From Hyaloperonospora brassicae (lineage: Eukaryota > Oomycota > Peronosporomycetes > Peronosporales > Peronosporaceae), in contig CANTFL010000173.1 in assembly GCA_947650285.1 (NCBI GenBank), forward strand, positions 181,202-245,201: a stretch of DNA of 64,000 nucleotides, read 5' to 3'. A model generated the notes under the pieces. The model was given only the letters and a program-made list of their open reading frames with translations, made no database searches and was not told the origin of the DNA. Made by a program: the position numbers and the translations under genes. Shown one piece after another: positions 20,525 through 31,381 of the stretch (positions are counted from its first letter, which is position 1; each line of letters begins with the position of its first letter).

Positions 20525-21585
20525 CCCATTAAAAGTGTATATATTGTGTAATTACTATTATCACTTCGTGACTTCTTATACGTTGGGCGCTTCACAGTGG
20601 CCACCTTACGCTGGAATCGTTTCCTCACAGAAACCGTACGCCTCCTAGAGGCCGGGACAGTCGGGTCCCCGTGATTGCTATTTGTCTTAGCACGCTCTAG
20701 ACGAGAGCTCATGTCTTGAACTACATCTGGTGAAGTGTTACGTAACTTAAACACTTCACCCAGTGGATTTACATGGACCACTTCACGTACAGCATTCGGG
20801 CCTAGCCCTGAACACTCTGGCTTCTCGCCATTAATGTCATTACCGACATTCAGTGAGGTGCCATCACGGCCGTCCTCACTCTGTGTATTTTCACGTGCCA
20901 CCGCACTTACATCAGAGGAATTACATTCTTGATGTTTCGTCCCTGGGTCAACCATGCTTGACGCATGCAGTGACTCATTATCACAACGAGTATCACTCAA
21001 CGTAGTACAACTCTCTTTAAACATATTAGAAGAGCTCCGCTCAACATTCATTTCATGTACATTCGAGTTAATCAACTCCGACATACCAATGTCCAGCACA
21101 TTGACATCTTCCGTCAATGGCTCGCGCCAATAGCGCTTTTGTTGTCTAGCAAAGGTGGGTTCATGACTCTCCAAAACTCCACTAGGAACATTGCGCGTTG
21201 CGCCTAAGGTCTTAGACCTCCAATCGATCCATGGTTCATGGCGTTCAAGCCATGCCATGCCTAGGATGAGATCGTATCTCGAATCCAAGTCCAGGACGAG
21301 ACAGCGTTCTGTGCTACCAAAGTCCAAAAACCTCACGCCCAAGCTCAATGGAACTTTAGGCACAGTAACGCGACTACCCGTCGCTAACCGAACAGTGATG
21401 GAATTACCATCGTGCGCTTTGAGCGCCTCAGCATATTGCTGACTCCCCTCAAGGGAACGGCGTCTAGCATAGTTGCATGACGCCCCAGAATCGATTAATA
21501 TCGACCAGTGCTTCTCAAAGCCTTTAGCTATCGCCTTAGCGACTAACAAGCCAGGCTTGTATCCACGCTCTGTGCTTGCTGGCAC
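20521..21585 (-). CDS. Element B aspartic protease and linker
   Basis: A 354-residue ORF. The active site is LIDSGASCNYARRRSLEG (DSGA) about residues 31-48, and the second conserved region is YDLILGMAWLERH about residues 105-118. A Ser/Asn-rich linker leads towards RT. This ORF overlaps the RT ORF by four bases (20521-20524) in another frame, so it may have needed frameshifting or re-initiation, or an indel has split a single pol ORF. Confidence 0.8.
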   Translation of the reverse strand: MPASTERGYKPGLLVAKAIAKGFEKHWSILIDSGASCNYARRRSLEGSQQYAEALKAHDGNSITVRLATGSRVTVPKVPLSLGVRFLDFGSTERCLVLDLDSRYDLILGMAWLERHEPWIDWRSKTLGATRNVPSGVLESHEPTFARQQKRYWREPLTEDVNVLDIGMSELINSNVHEMNVERSSSNMFKESCTTLSDTRCDNESLHASSMVDPGTKHQECNSSDVSAVARENTQSEDGRDGTSLNVGNDINGEKPECSGLGPNAVREVVHVNPLGEVFKLRNTSPDVVQDMSSRLERAKTNSNHGDPTVPASRRRTVSVRKRFQRKVATVKRPTYKKSRSDNSNYTIYTLLMG

Positions 21586-21671
21586 GGAGCTCTGTGGGGC
21601 TACGCCCTGTGTTGCTCTACCTCGTAGAGAAGTGACAGAACTAAGTTCTACCCCAGTAGGCCGCCCCGCGC

Positions 21672-22712
21672 CTACTGGGTGTCGACGTTTCCCCGTGCCA
21701 TACCAAGTTTCTGGTTGAGGCTGGGGTTTCGACCCGTAGGAGTCGTTCGTTGCTTACGCAAAGGACAAGTGGGACGTAGATGTTTAGTGCTTCCGCACAT
21801 GTAACAGCGTCTCACCTCCTGTCGTTGCTCGGCAACATGAAGCTCAGCTTCACCTTCATCTTGAGCGTTGCTGAGATCCATCGGTTCGGGCTTACAGTAA
21901 GCTGAGCTACTTGCTGAGGTTGCCCTCGCATAGCTTGGGTTGTACCCATTCCAACCAAGTCTGGCTGACTTAAAGTTATGCTCAGCATTCTGAGCGATGC
22001 TCACAGCCTCCTGAAAAGTCGAGGGATGGACTTAAAAGACCTCGGTCCTGGCAATGCCAGTGCGAAGACCTTCCATGAAGACTGTCACGTAGACGGTCTC
22101 AGGGAGAGGGTCGGACTGCATGGCAGCCATCAGAGTTCTCAACTCCTGGACATAGTCCGTTAACTCGTTCTTACCCTGACGGGTAGACAAGAAGCTTGAG
22201 TGCACGCGATATGCCTGGTAAGGCGGCGAGAAAACTCAAAAAAGGTCCAGCTTAAGCGAATCCCACGTGGGAAACGCCAAGTTGACCGACGTGCCACACG
22301 TCAAAGCCTACTCTCTCGCTCTACCATCGAGCTTAGAGATAGCCAACGAGACCCGCTGGTTCTCAAGTGAGATGAGACCAGAGTCCATGGCCATCTCAAT
22401 CTCACGGATCCAGAGGGTAAGGTTTTCCCCCTCCTTCCCGGAGTAACATTTAACGTCCACCCGAAAAGGACGAGGCTTAGCCTCTTCTGGTGGCATAGCC
22501 ACATAGCGTGTCGGCATAGCCGACGCTACTTGGTTTTGAACCTGGCCCAACAGGGCCGTTTCATACTGCATAAAGGCCTCGACTCGTGCGTTGAGCACAT
22601 CGGGACCTTGTGCAGCGAGAAACTCCACGTACTCAGGGCCTACGGCCGCGGTCAGCTTATCAAGCGCGACCTTTTGGGCCTCAAAGAGGGGTGTGGATTG
22701 CACCATCCTCAC
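21672..22712 (-). pseudogene. Element B gag, frameshifted
   Basis: N-terminal gag is 22308-22712 (MRMVQSTPLFEAQ... with the capsid-like stretch YSGKEGENLTLWIREIEMAM and LDGRARE). The middle, about 22005-22307, lies in other frames. The C-terminal part is 21672-22004 and holds an intact zinc knuckle CYMCGSTKHLRPTC (CX2CX4HX4C) that would bind RNA. Frame changes near 22310 and 22010 prevent one full-length Gag. Confidence 0.82.
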
Positions 22713-22752
22713 AGAGGATCAGTCGTAACGACTCAGGCGTAGATTGACTACT

Positions 22753-22762
22753 AGTGCTACCA
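22753..22762 (-). other. Primer-binding site of element B
   Basis: On the minus strand TGGTAGCACT starts two bases after the 5' LTR, the same ten bases and the same spacing as in family A. Past the tenth base the two families differ. Confidence 0.7.
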
Positions 22763-22764
22763 AG

Positions 22765-23241
22765 TGTAGCGGAGCTACACAGCTCCTTAAGTCAGAGGAA
22801 GACTTAACGCTCTTACGAGCAACTTTGGTTCTACGAACCCGACTCAGAGAGTCAACAAGCTCAGAGAGCTTACGGTCCCCGTTCCTAAGGGACCAAACGA
22901 TTCAAAAGAATCACAGGACATAGTGCTCAGGAGTAGCTACCTTCACAGGTATTGCTAGCTCCTATCGATCAAAGACGCCTCGTAAGGCACGTGTCTCTTA
23001 CTGATCAAAAGGGGAACTGAATTTTTATTTCTTTGATTAACCTAAAAGAACACCTTAGAACAACGTATTTAACCTGCCCTAAATAACCTCTTAAAAGATC
23101 TCGCAATCAATTGATGACAGACATCAGTCTTCAACAATTGATACACTCACTGTGTTCTAAAATTACTTTATAGGGTAACCCCCCTCTCTTGTGTGCACCA
23201 CACCTATCGTCGACTACCAGCCGACGTGTAACCCTGTTACA
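22765..23241 (-). repeat. 5' LTR of element B
   Basis: 477 bp, nearly identical to 15700-16176. It ends CCTGTTACA where the other ends CCCGTTACA. The target duplication ATTTG follows at 23242-23246. Confidence 0.93.
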
Positions 23242-23881
23242 ATTTGAGGACACTGATAAAGGACGCGCTCATCTAGCCGATATGTATGCGAGGCGAGATC
23301 CGAATGAACTAGCACATTTGCTTAAAGTGGTCCACGGAGTATACCGCGCGCATCAGGAAGAAACGGCGTTGGCGGAAATTATGGAGGAAATGCAACGATT
23401 CGACACGCATCCTCTCGCGGTCCTCAGGATGATCATTCCCATTTATAAGGACGTTGGTAACTCCGAGAGACCTTCGGCGGACATAGTTTTCGAGCAACTG
23501 AAGGAGTACATCAAGATGTACAACGCGAAAAGACCAGACGAACCACCCATCGCGATGCTTCTGACGTTATTTGAGGGCTTTGGTAATTTGGCGAGACTCA
23601 AATCTTTTTTGTCGGACGTGAAGCCCAACCCCAACTATGCTCAAGAAGTCAATCGTATGGAACAGTTGCTGGCTGAGTTCCAGATGAGACTTGTCAACAT
23701 GTTCGATGCTCTTGCTCTTGAGGTGGGGATCGCACCACAGGGACAGCGTTTCTTAGCAAACCACAACATGGAGTCATTCATGACATACATCTGGAGAATC
23801 ATTAATTTACTTCCTCCGGGCCGTCAGAATATCTTCGCGGAACTAAAGGTGATGTCGGAGGCAAATCCGGCTGCCATTTGA

Positions 23882-25823
23882 TGGAAAGAGAAGAAAAAGT
23901 GAGCATTTTCGTACCATCTAAAGCACTTTTGTGTGTAGCGCTGCTTCATAGTCGGACGCAGGACGCGTGGAGAGCTTAGTCACGCGTACTTTGCTACGGC
24001 AAAATGATTGATGCAAAGGTCAATCAAGTGACTTTTGACTTGCTACCCGCCTTTTGCGCGTTGAAGCACTACACAGACGTGCCGGACCCTCATATTACTT
24101 TCTCCCATTAGTCAGTCACATGCATGCAACAGCAAATAATACACTGCATCTTTGATCTTTACCTTGATTGCAAATGAAAGTTGTCTCGTCGGGGACTACC
24201 GGTATAAAAGACAATGTAGCAAAAGCTCTGTAACACTAGACGCAAGCACGTGAGAACTCACTACGCACTGTTGTCAAGGTGTAGTTCTAGTGCACGTTTA
24301 CATGTGTCACCACCAATACAGGGTTATACACCAATCACGCGCCATTTCCCATCCAAAGCCTTTTTGGATCACGAGTCCATGTATGCATCGTCTGCGCAGC
24401 ACGTTCTCAGAAGCATCGTATCAAGATTTGTTGAGCAGACGATGCATGCATGGACTTGCGATCCAAAAATGGTAAGGTTGTTTCAGTTTCGGACAGCTAT
24501 TGTTTGAGCGTCGTCCGGCATGATTCTAGCTCCGTTATCGCCATTAGTCGGAACAAGATAGCAACATTGCTTGGCTAGCTGTGCTTACGAATCTGCATGC
24601 TGCATATAAATTTCACAGCTCGTTTGTGCAATTACCTTCTGTGACAAACTTGCTCAGTCGTTGTGAACGTATAAAATATTGGCCATGTCGCGAGCGTCGA
24701 AAGCGTACATTTACGACCAAGCTGAAAAACGATGGTACATGTCATCATTTGTGCAGCGATTTCGTGAGCCAGTAGTGAGTTCTTATCATGACGTAAATAT
24801 GCATCAACACTTGGGAGTTAGAGCGTGTATGATCAACATCTTGATTCATTCGTGAATACAATCGATAGAGCCGCCTTCTACAAGCAACAGTGTAAGTGAG
24901 AGCTCCTGGTAAGACGATATACGCAAGGTAGTAAAACCATGACGATCCGAATACTAAGTAGCAAGCATAGCCAGTATAAGATACCTTTCCAATAGCGGTG
25001 AGGTACGTGTGCCGTAATTGCTGTATTAGGTACGCAAATCAGGGCGTATAAAGTACGAGAAACAGTGGCTGACACGTGTCAGGCACCTGGCTGGTATACG
25101 TATAGCTATCATTCTGGACAAAATTGGCAAAAAGCTCACAAAAAGTACGAGTACACCTCAAGATAGGAAACTCGGAAAAACGCATTCAATAATCACGAAA
25201 ACAGATACAAACCACAAGATAGATAGTATAAAAATTGTGCATCACGTCGTAACAGATAAATGGGACACCACAGGATTGAAAACTGACAAAAGCGCATCAA
25301 AAGTTTAATAAAAATACAATGAACACACATTGATAGGTGTGACGGAGTAGTAAATGCATACGAGACAGAGAAATAAACAAATATACAGCTCTGATGCATA
25401 CTATTCGATGATTTTTTTGGATGCAAGAGACCACATCCGACTACATGTTGATATTCTGGAAATTATTTATAGAGGCGATTTGTGCCACGCCAGTGCTTTG
25501 CCACATGATACATCAACTCACAACAGCATCATTATTATGTCATGTCCTCGCAGGGATACTGACCATGAATTTATTTGCCAACATGAAGTGCAAAAAATGT
25601 GCTACGTGTTTCATGTATAGTGAGAGGGACGAGATGCTACACTTGTGTGCAAAATGCCATCCACTGCAAACAGCAACATTTCGTCGATCTTCATAGAGAA
25701 TCCATTCTACGCTATCAGAGCCAACATAAGCATCACTAACTCCACCCTGATCCTTTGCTTTATTGGCGACATACCCCAACATTACCTGTTATCTAGCGTG
25801 TATTAAACCTTCTATATACGCTA
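23882..25823. repeat. Downstream flank of the broken effector gene (segmental duplication E, copy 1)
   Basis: Near-identical in inverted orientation to about 59579-61493. Short ORFs on either strand (for example 25193-25426 and 24878-25075, minus) are copied in both places, but at this level of identity that is not evidence of coding, and I support no gene. The block ends exactly at the A2 LTR (25824), while the other copy continues past the equivalent point. Confidence 0.8.
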
Positions 25824-26214
25824 TGTAACGGGGCACACCCTTGCGTGAACTAAACGCAAGGGTATCATACACCGACAAGCGTACACGAGGCAAACGAGGA
25901 AGTGTAGATAAGGGAAAAGTAGAACTGTTGTATTAATATAATTAAGTCTTTAACCACTGTCTCTCTGTTTGACTTAGCTTAATTATACTAATCTAACTGA
26001 ATGTATGACGACGTCTACTCACCACTCATTGCGCGCGTCTTGCGGCGATTGGTGGGTTGATATCTTGACGATATCAACCAATGAACAGACTCTTTGGTCG
26101 ACCCATCAATATCACCACTATTGGTGACATTGTTCAAAGAATATTCAACTTAATATTCTTTATTGTCAGTATCTTTCAAATGACAATTTCCATGTGACGG
26201 GGTTCCCCGTTACA
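25824..26214 (-). repeat. 3' LTR of Gypsy element A2
   Basis: 391 bp, TGTAACGGGGCACACCC to GGTTCCCCGTTACA on the plus strand. Almost the same as the A1 3' LTR, inverted. Left flank CGCTA. Confidence 0.9.
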
Positions 26215-26228
26215 TCACCCCCCCTTAA
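26215..26228 (-). other. Polypurine tract of A2
   Basis: TCACCCCCCCTTAA on the plus strand, which is the purine run TTAAGGGGGGGTGA on the element strand, directly next to the 3' LTR. Confidence 0.75.
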
Positions 26229-26346
26229 CTGATAGTCATCGTGTGACTATCGAAAATAATGGCGGCCACCCGTTGGGCACCATTGGGACAGGGAGCACTT
26301 GTTGGGTCCGTTCCATTCACTTTCCACCCTACCTCGCATAGTTAAC

Positions 26347-27559
26347 ATGTCTATGCGGAATGACTCAACACACGCACAGCCCGCTGCTGTGCCAGCCTCT
26401 GCGGCAGACGATTCGTCGTCTGCTGCTCGTTCTCCGCCTGCAGCAACAGGTGCTGCAGGTGCACGCGGTATCACACCGCGTGCGCATGATGACCCTGACA
26501 TAGAGGTCATCTATTCTGGCGGGTCAGACGTGTCTGATTCGGAAAAGCCTTTGGAGGCATCGCGTTCACCTGCGGTGCCTCATTTATCCACGACACTACC
26601 GGACGTACGGACTCGTGACATGCGTCACAGTCTGTTCGGCAGTGATGATGAGTCTGATGATGAGCATGATTGCTCATCACCGCGATCAGCTCGTGCTCCT
26701 TCGCACGAGCGACTTGACGATGGTGCAAGCCAACGTCATACTGACAACCGTGGTACCGATAAGGGTACCACTTTGAAGCGTGATGAGCTGAAGCCGTGGA
26801 GTTTGCCTGAACGGCTCATCAATGGATAGTATCACAAGACAAGCCAACACCATCGAATACCCCTATTCGATGCGACTGAGCTTCACGGCTTGGATCTCAG
26901 CGCGAGTAACTTTCGCGCTGAGGAAGAATTTTATCTCGATGTCTTCCTTAGACATCGATGGTACAACGGCAACCAAAAGTGTGACAAGGCCTCGCTTTTG
27001 GCTGCGTGGAACGCCTTCGTCCAAAATGTCAAGGATTTTGGACGAGAAGGTTGGCTTAAAAAACTTGAGGCGACACGCCTCAGGTTCGAAAAGCGAACGC
27101 CAACCGGTGCCACTAGGAAGCGTTGATCACCGTGAGCATCCACCAAATGATGTGGTGGAGGAGGAAAGACCTCCTCCAGATGATTCGGTTCACCATCTCG
27201 ACCCTTACGAGATGGATCGCGCAATCGATGAATTGCGCGATGACTTAAAGCACGAGCGCGACCGGCGCTACGCTTTGACTGATACCGTGCGGAAGAACGG
27301 AAAGGATCACGAGGCTGATCGGGCGAAGGATCGCACCGATTATGCCACAGCGCAGCTTCAGATCGAGCGGGATGTCCGCTCCCTATTCGGCGAGCTGGCG
27401 ACAGCTCGCGGGGAGATATCTCGGTTGAGTTCCGAGGTATCATATCTGCGCAACCAGACGGATCGTCTGGAGCGCGAACGCAAGAACTTGATGGATGTTC
27501 TTGAACGTGGGGTCTATCTTCATCGGAAGAAGAAGGCTCGTACTGACAGTACGGCCTGA
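26347..27559 (+). pseudogene. Antisense ORF of Gypsy A2
   Basis: Same gene as in A1, here on the plus strand. It starts at ATG 26347 and has the in-frame TAG at 26827-26829. The frame reopens through 26890-27126 (SNFRAEEEFYLDVFLRHRWY), stops at TGA, and the coiled-coil part (to 27559) is in another frame. A2 and A1 share both breaks. The stretch GTTCCATTCACTTTCC at 26309-26324, just upstream of the ATG, loosely resembles an oomycete Inr element. If it is real, the ORF could have its own promoter in the element. Confidence 0.6.
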
Positions 27560-29039
27560 GCCTCCCCACGTAAAACGTAGGATGCGTGCGCATCTTACGT
27601 GGCAATTCGAGTGTGTATGCATTGCCCTTGCGATAAAACACTCGAAATGGCCCAATGCACTTCGGCAGTAGTTTACTACTGCCGACACTAGTGACTGTAT
27701 GTCCAGGTAAGTTTACCGTAGACAGTAGTATTAGGTCGTCGACCTTAAATGAAAGAACATTTGTTCTTCCATTCTTGTCTGCGTTCCGTTTCTGACGGTC
27801 CACCGCATTTGCGATGGCGTCCTGAACGAAACGGACTACCGCTTCTCGAGTCAGCAGGAAGTTCTCTGCTGACTCTTTGTTTCGTCTTTCAGTGCGCTTC
27901 GTGCGCACTGCTAAGAGATTGCTCTCTTCTTCAGCGAGGTTGTCTTCTCCCTCGCTGGCATAATCGTTGACGATGCTGAATATACCAGCATCGTCATCAT
28001 CATCCGAGTCAGTAATAGCGTCGCCGCTATTATTGAGGTGACCTTCTTCATCGATGTCGACTTGATCGACATCGGCATCATACGTGACGACGTTAGCGTC
28101 GACACGTGATGAGCAAGAGCCAAAACGGTTTTTGCTCGAGCGAGTCCCCTCCCCCCTTACCCAAGAGTCACACTCTAGAAGGGTGGGCACACGTGAATGG
28201 CGTAAGACATTCACGTGAAACGGTGTGTGCTGTGTGGAAGCATGCACCGAATCATTGATGGCGAATTCCACCATGGGTAGGAATTCGCTCCAACTCGGAA
28301 ACGAGTGGACATGTCCTCGAAGGATATCCTCGAGGACACGATTCGCATGTTCCGTCTGACCATCTGTTTCGGGATGGTCAGAAGTAGACATCTTCAATCG
28401 TGTTCCGAGAGAACGGAACACGGATTGCCGAAATTCCGCCGTGAACCGAGGGTCACGGTCGGATACGAGCTCACGGGGCAACCCGTGGAGTCTAAAGACC
28501 GTGTCGAGAACGACACGAGCACAACCTTGAGCCTTGATCGACTCAGGGACGGCAGCAAGATGGACCATCTTGCTGAATCGGTCGACAAACACAAGAATAC
28601 CATTATTCTTGTGAGCGTCTTCGGAAAAATCGAAGACGAAGTCCATTGGAATGGACTGCCAGCACTCCGTCGGGACCGGCAGAGGTTGCAATGGTGCACG
28701 GGAGGAAGGACGAGGCTTCACCCGTTGACAAACCTCGCAAGCACGTATGTACTTCCGGACAAACTGATACTGGCGTGGCCAGTAAAAGTCACGACTTACC
28801 GTGAGGTAAGTTCTTTTCTCTACCACTATGGCCGCCTGTTGGGGCATCGTGACACTCATACATGATGCGTAAACGCAAATCATGATGAGCGGGTACGACG
28901 ACACGAGGCGTGTCGACGTCAACAACTGTATAGTACATAACAGTCCGTTACGCGTTGTGTACCGATCCGAGGAGGATCGGTACAAACCCGGTAAATCTTT
29001 CAATGATTTACTGGATGGATTCAACAGATGATCCATCAA
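26931..29039 (-). CDS. Gypsy A2 integrase with long acidic insert
   Basis: The longest pol ORF in the window (702 residues). Order: zinc-binding end (partly out of frame at its start; CEVCQRVK present), core with DFVFDF, VFVDRFSKM, SDRDPRFTAEF and TDGQTEHANRVLEDIL (D, D, E), an acidic insert of about 90 residues (DITDSDDDDDAG-like, about 27910-28110), a C-terminal domain (VDDLILLSTVNLP, YVGRLRPYCQYE), a Ser/Arg/Pro linker, and FPPPPHHLVDAHGDQRFLV. A chromodomain should begin there but does not. The last 630 bases overlap the antisense ORF. The first His of the zinc motif region is in another frame, so activity is doubtful. Confidence 0.82.
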   Translation of the reverse strand: MMDHLLNPSSKSLKDLPGLYRSSSDRYTTRNGLLCTIQLLTSTRLVSSYPLIMICVYASCMSVTMPQQAAIVVEKRTYLTVSRDFYWPRQYQFVRKYIRACEVCQRVKPRPSSRAPLQPLPVPTECWQSIPMDFVFDFSEDAHKNNGILVFVDRFSKMVHLAAVPESIKAQGCARVVLDTVFRLHGLPRELVSDRDPRFTAEFRQSVFRSLGTRLKMSTSDHPETDGQTEHANRVLEDILRGHVHSFPSWSEFLPMVEFAINDSVHASTQHTPFHVNVLRHSRVPTLLECDSWVRGEGTRSSKNRFGSCSSRVDANVVTYDADVDQVDIDEEGHLNNSGDAITDSDDDDDAGIFSIVNDYASEGEDNLAEEESNLLAVRTKRTERRNKESAENFLLTREAVVRFVQDAIANAVDRQKRNADKNGRTNVLSFKVDDLILLSTVNLPGHTVTSVGSSKLLPKCIGPFRVFYRKGNAYTLELPRKMRTHPTFYVGRLRPYCQYEPSSSDEDRPHVQEHPSSSCVRAPDDPSGCADMIPRNSTEISPRELSPARRIGSGHPARSEAALWHNRCDPSPDQPRDPFRSSARYQSKRSAGRARALSHRAIHRLRDPSRKGRDGEPNHLEEVFPPPPHHLVDAHGDQRFLVAPVGVRFSNLRRVASSFLSQPSRPKSLTFWTKAFHAAKSEALSHFWLPLYHRCLRKTSR

Positions 29040-29093
29040 TCGCAGAAGATCCTTATCTTCCGCGTATGCTTTTCGTACATCGTCAAGTAAGCT

Positions 29094-29759
29094 TTACGAC
29101 GGGACACTGACTGACAGTGTCGCAACAGTGGGCTTATCCTCACTGTTGATTTGTGCTTCCGGCTCAAAATTGGGCTGGCGCGAAAGCGCATCAGCGACGG
29201 CATTAAGTCGTCCTGGTTTATACTCCACGGAGAAATTATACTCCGCGAAGAAAGACAGCCACCTCGCCATTCTTTGCGAGTGGTGTGGGCTGTTTACGGC
29301 CGTGCGTAATGACGCATGGTCCGTATAGACAACAAACGGTCTATCTCCCAAGTGATAGACGCGGAACTTAGCCAGTGCGTACTTCATGGCAAGGGATTCC
29401 CTGTCATGCACTGGGTAATTACTCTCAGCTGCTTGCAGCTGACGCGACTGATAACAGATGACGCGCTCCTCGCCATCTGCAACAAACTGCATTAACGCGC
29501 AGCCGATTGCAAAATAGCTGGCGTTACAGACCACATGAAATGGTCTATCCTGATCTGCAATCGCCAAGATCGGCGATTGCATCAAGCTTTGCTTGATACC
29601 CTCAAAGGAACGCTGGCAATCAGCGTTCCATGACCACTTGACATTTTTATTGAGCAAGCAAGAACGATGAACAGTCATCTCGGCGTAGTTGCGCGAGTAC
29701 TTGTGCAAGTACGCCGCTAGACCTAGGAACTTTCTTAGTCCCTTGACATCGACTGGCAC
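29094..29759 (-). pseudogene. Gypsy A2 RNase H domain
   Basis: Same 221-residue ORF as A1 6176-6841 with few changes (GLAAYLHKYSRNY, DRPFHVVCNASYF with Asn for the first Asp, FVVYTDHASLR). It ends at the same TAA. It is separated from RT by the shared frame change near 29810-29820. Confidence 0.85.
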
Positions 29760-31378
29760 TGGCCAGTCGGTGATTGCCTTGATCTTTTCGGGATCAGGGC
29801 GTAAACGTGTTTACCCACGATACACCCAATAAGTGGTATTTCGCTAGCCGAAAACATACACTTCTTGAGGTTGGCATACAACTTATGCTTGCGCATAAGT
29901 TGAAGGACTTGATGAACGTGAGTTCTGTGAACTTCAACGTCCGTCTTTTCGTCCATAGCCCGGATATGGACGAACACATCGTCGAAGTAAATCGGTGCGA
30001 AGTCTCGCACCGGTCTCAACAGATTTGTAACACCTCTGTTAAAAGTAGCAGGGGAATTGCTCAGCCCCTGTGGCATCACTAGCCACTCCCACAGCATACC
30101 GCTGGGGGTGCTCACTGCAGTGTACGGAACATCCCGTTCACGCATGCGGATCTGATAGAACCCATCCATCAGATCCATGGACGAAAAGATGGTACTCTTT
30201 GACATACCATCTATGATTACGTCCTTTCTTGGTATCGGCGCCTGAGCCGGTACCGTTGCAGCATTCAATGTGTTGAGTGCGTGCACTATCCGCCACTTTC
30301 CTGTGGCCTTTCGCACACAGAAGGTCGGAGAGCTGTGAGGGGATGTTGATTCCCTCACATGGCACGCTGCTAAGCGATCGGCAAAGAACTTGTCGATCGC
30401 TATCACTTGTTCACGAGGCAGTGACCACTCCTTCGTAACAAAATGAATCGAGCCCGGTCTGAGCTCGATCTCGTGTCGAGTGCCTTTGTCCTTAGGCAGC
30501 TCGCAAGGCACGGATTTAAAGAACACATCCTTGAATTCGATCAAATCCTTGTACAAAGGATTTGCCTGAAGTGACTCCCAGGATTGGGACGCGTATCGCT
30601 CAATCCGAGTCTTCTCATCGAGGACACTTTCGTCCATCGATGAGCTGCTGAGAACCCGTTCGTTCTCTGCAAATACTGTTGCCGACCGAATGTCGGCCAC
30701 ATACTCATCCTCCGTGACGAGTATGCAGATCTGCTTGACTTTGCCACTGCGCAGATCACGCAAGAACCGTTTCGGTTCTAGCGTTGGCAATTGAGTTATC
30801 TCCGAAGTTACCTTCGGAGGCACAATCAGATCAAGTGTATAAGCGCCTACGCTTGATCCGTCATTAACCAAGACGTTCAACGTCTCGGTTACTTCCTGGG
30901 AACTTCTTTCCACAGGTTGCTGAGGGCCTGATCCTTCAGCAAGTGACTCTTGAGGAATTCCTTCCTCAAGTACGTGGGGACTTATTCCCTCGACGTCTTC
31001 TGACTGTGGCTGTGCAACCATAGGCAGGGACCGATCCTCTACGGTCGACTCCCTAGTCGACCTAGGATTTCCATGATGCCCTTTGGAGGCAACAGGTTTC
31101 TTACTTCTAAGATGCTGCCCGCTAGGCATGCATCCATGTCCCGGTCCACTCGACTTATTCGAGTGGTGGACCTTCGGCGCAGCCTGTACTTCTGTACAGC
31201 CGCCGGGAGCTTGCTTTACAGTGTAGTGATCAACTACACTGTGATCTTGCGCAGTCGTGATGACGACCGAACCGCAAGTGAGGCCATCGCACTCACTCGC
31301 AGAACATCCACACGCTTTTGGACGCTCCAAGATGTTCATCAGATGGCCATATGATGAACTAGTGGCAGGCATCTTCAC
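29735..31378 (-). pseudogene. Gypsy A2 linker and reverse transcriptase
   Basis: A single 547-residue ORF where A1 has two, because the four bases missing from A1 are present here. RT motifs as in A1, with YFDD at 29978-29989. It lacks a frame connection to RNase H downstream and follows the protease stop upstream. The linker (about 31378-30500) is Ser/Gln/Glu-rich and of unknown role. Confidence 0.87.
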
Positions 31379-31381
31379 GGA

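Larger units (their letters stand above)
15700..23241 (-). mobile_element. Gypsy (chromovirus-like) element B
   Basis: A 7542-bp LTR retrotransposon with gag-pol on the minus strand and an extra ORF on the plus strand. It has 477-bp LTRs that differ at only about three positions (a/c near 16083, t/c near 16116, c/t near 16170) and a perfect ATTTG target duplication, so the insertion is young. Despite this, gag and pol have stops and frame changes. Either they arose since insertion or, more likely given the LTR identity, the copy was already defective and was mobilised by proteins of another element. It splits the effector-like gene. Confidence 0.95.
15342..23880 (+). pseudogene. Effector-like secreted protein gene, split by element B
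   Basis: The 5' part is 15342-15699 and the 3' part resumes at 23247 and stops at TGA 23879-23881. Element B (15700-23241) plus the 5-bp target duplication ATTTG (15695-15699 and 23242-23246) separates them, and translation from the 5' part stops at once in the LTR. The start at 15342 gives a signal peptide of about 21 residues ending STSA. The motif that reads EER in the intact copy is KER here. No RXLR is seen. The C-terminal part is helical and unassigned. Compared with the intact copy (61494-62486) the N-terminal half has about 18 amino-acid differences in 119, and the C-terminal half about 3 in 211. Expression of a full-length product is not expected. Confidence 0.85.

Noticed and set aside
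25193..25426. Hydrophobic ORF repeated at 59949-60182, possible membrane protein
   Set aside because: Identical because the segment is duplicated. AT-rich, with overlapping ORFs on both strands of similar length.
10105..25823. Recent inversion between A1 and A2 by homologous recombination
   Set aside because: After such an inversion the target-site flanks should match crosswise (left of A1 with left of A2, inverted). ATTAC, TCGTG, CGCTA and CGAAC do not match in any combination.
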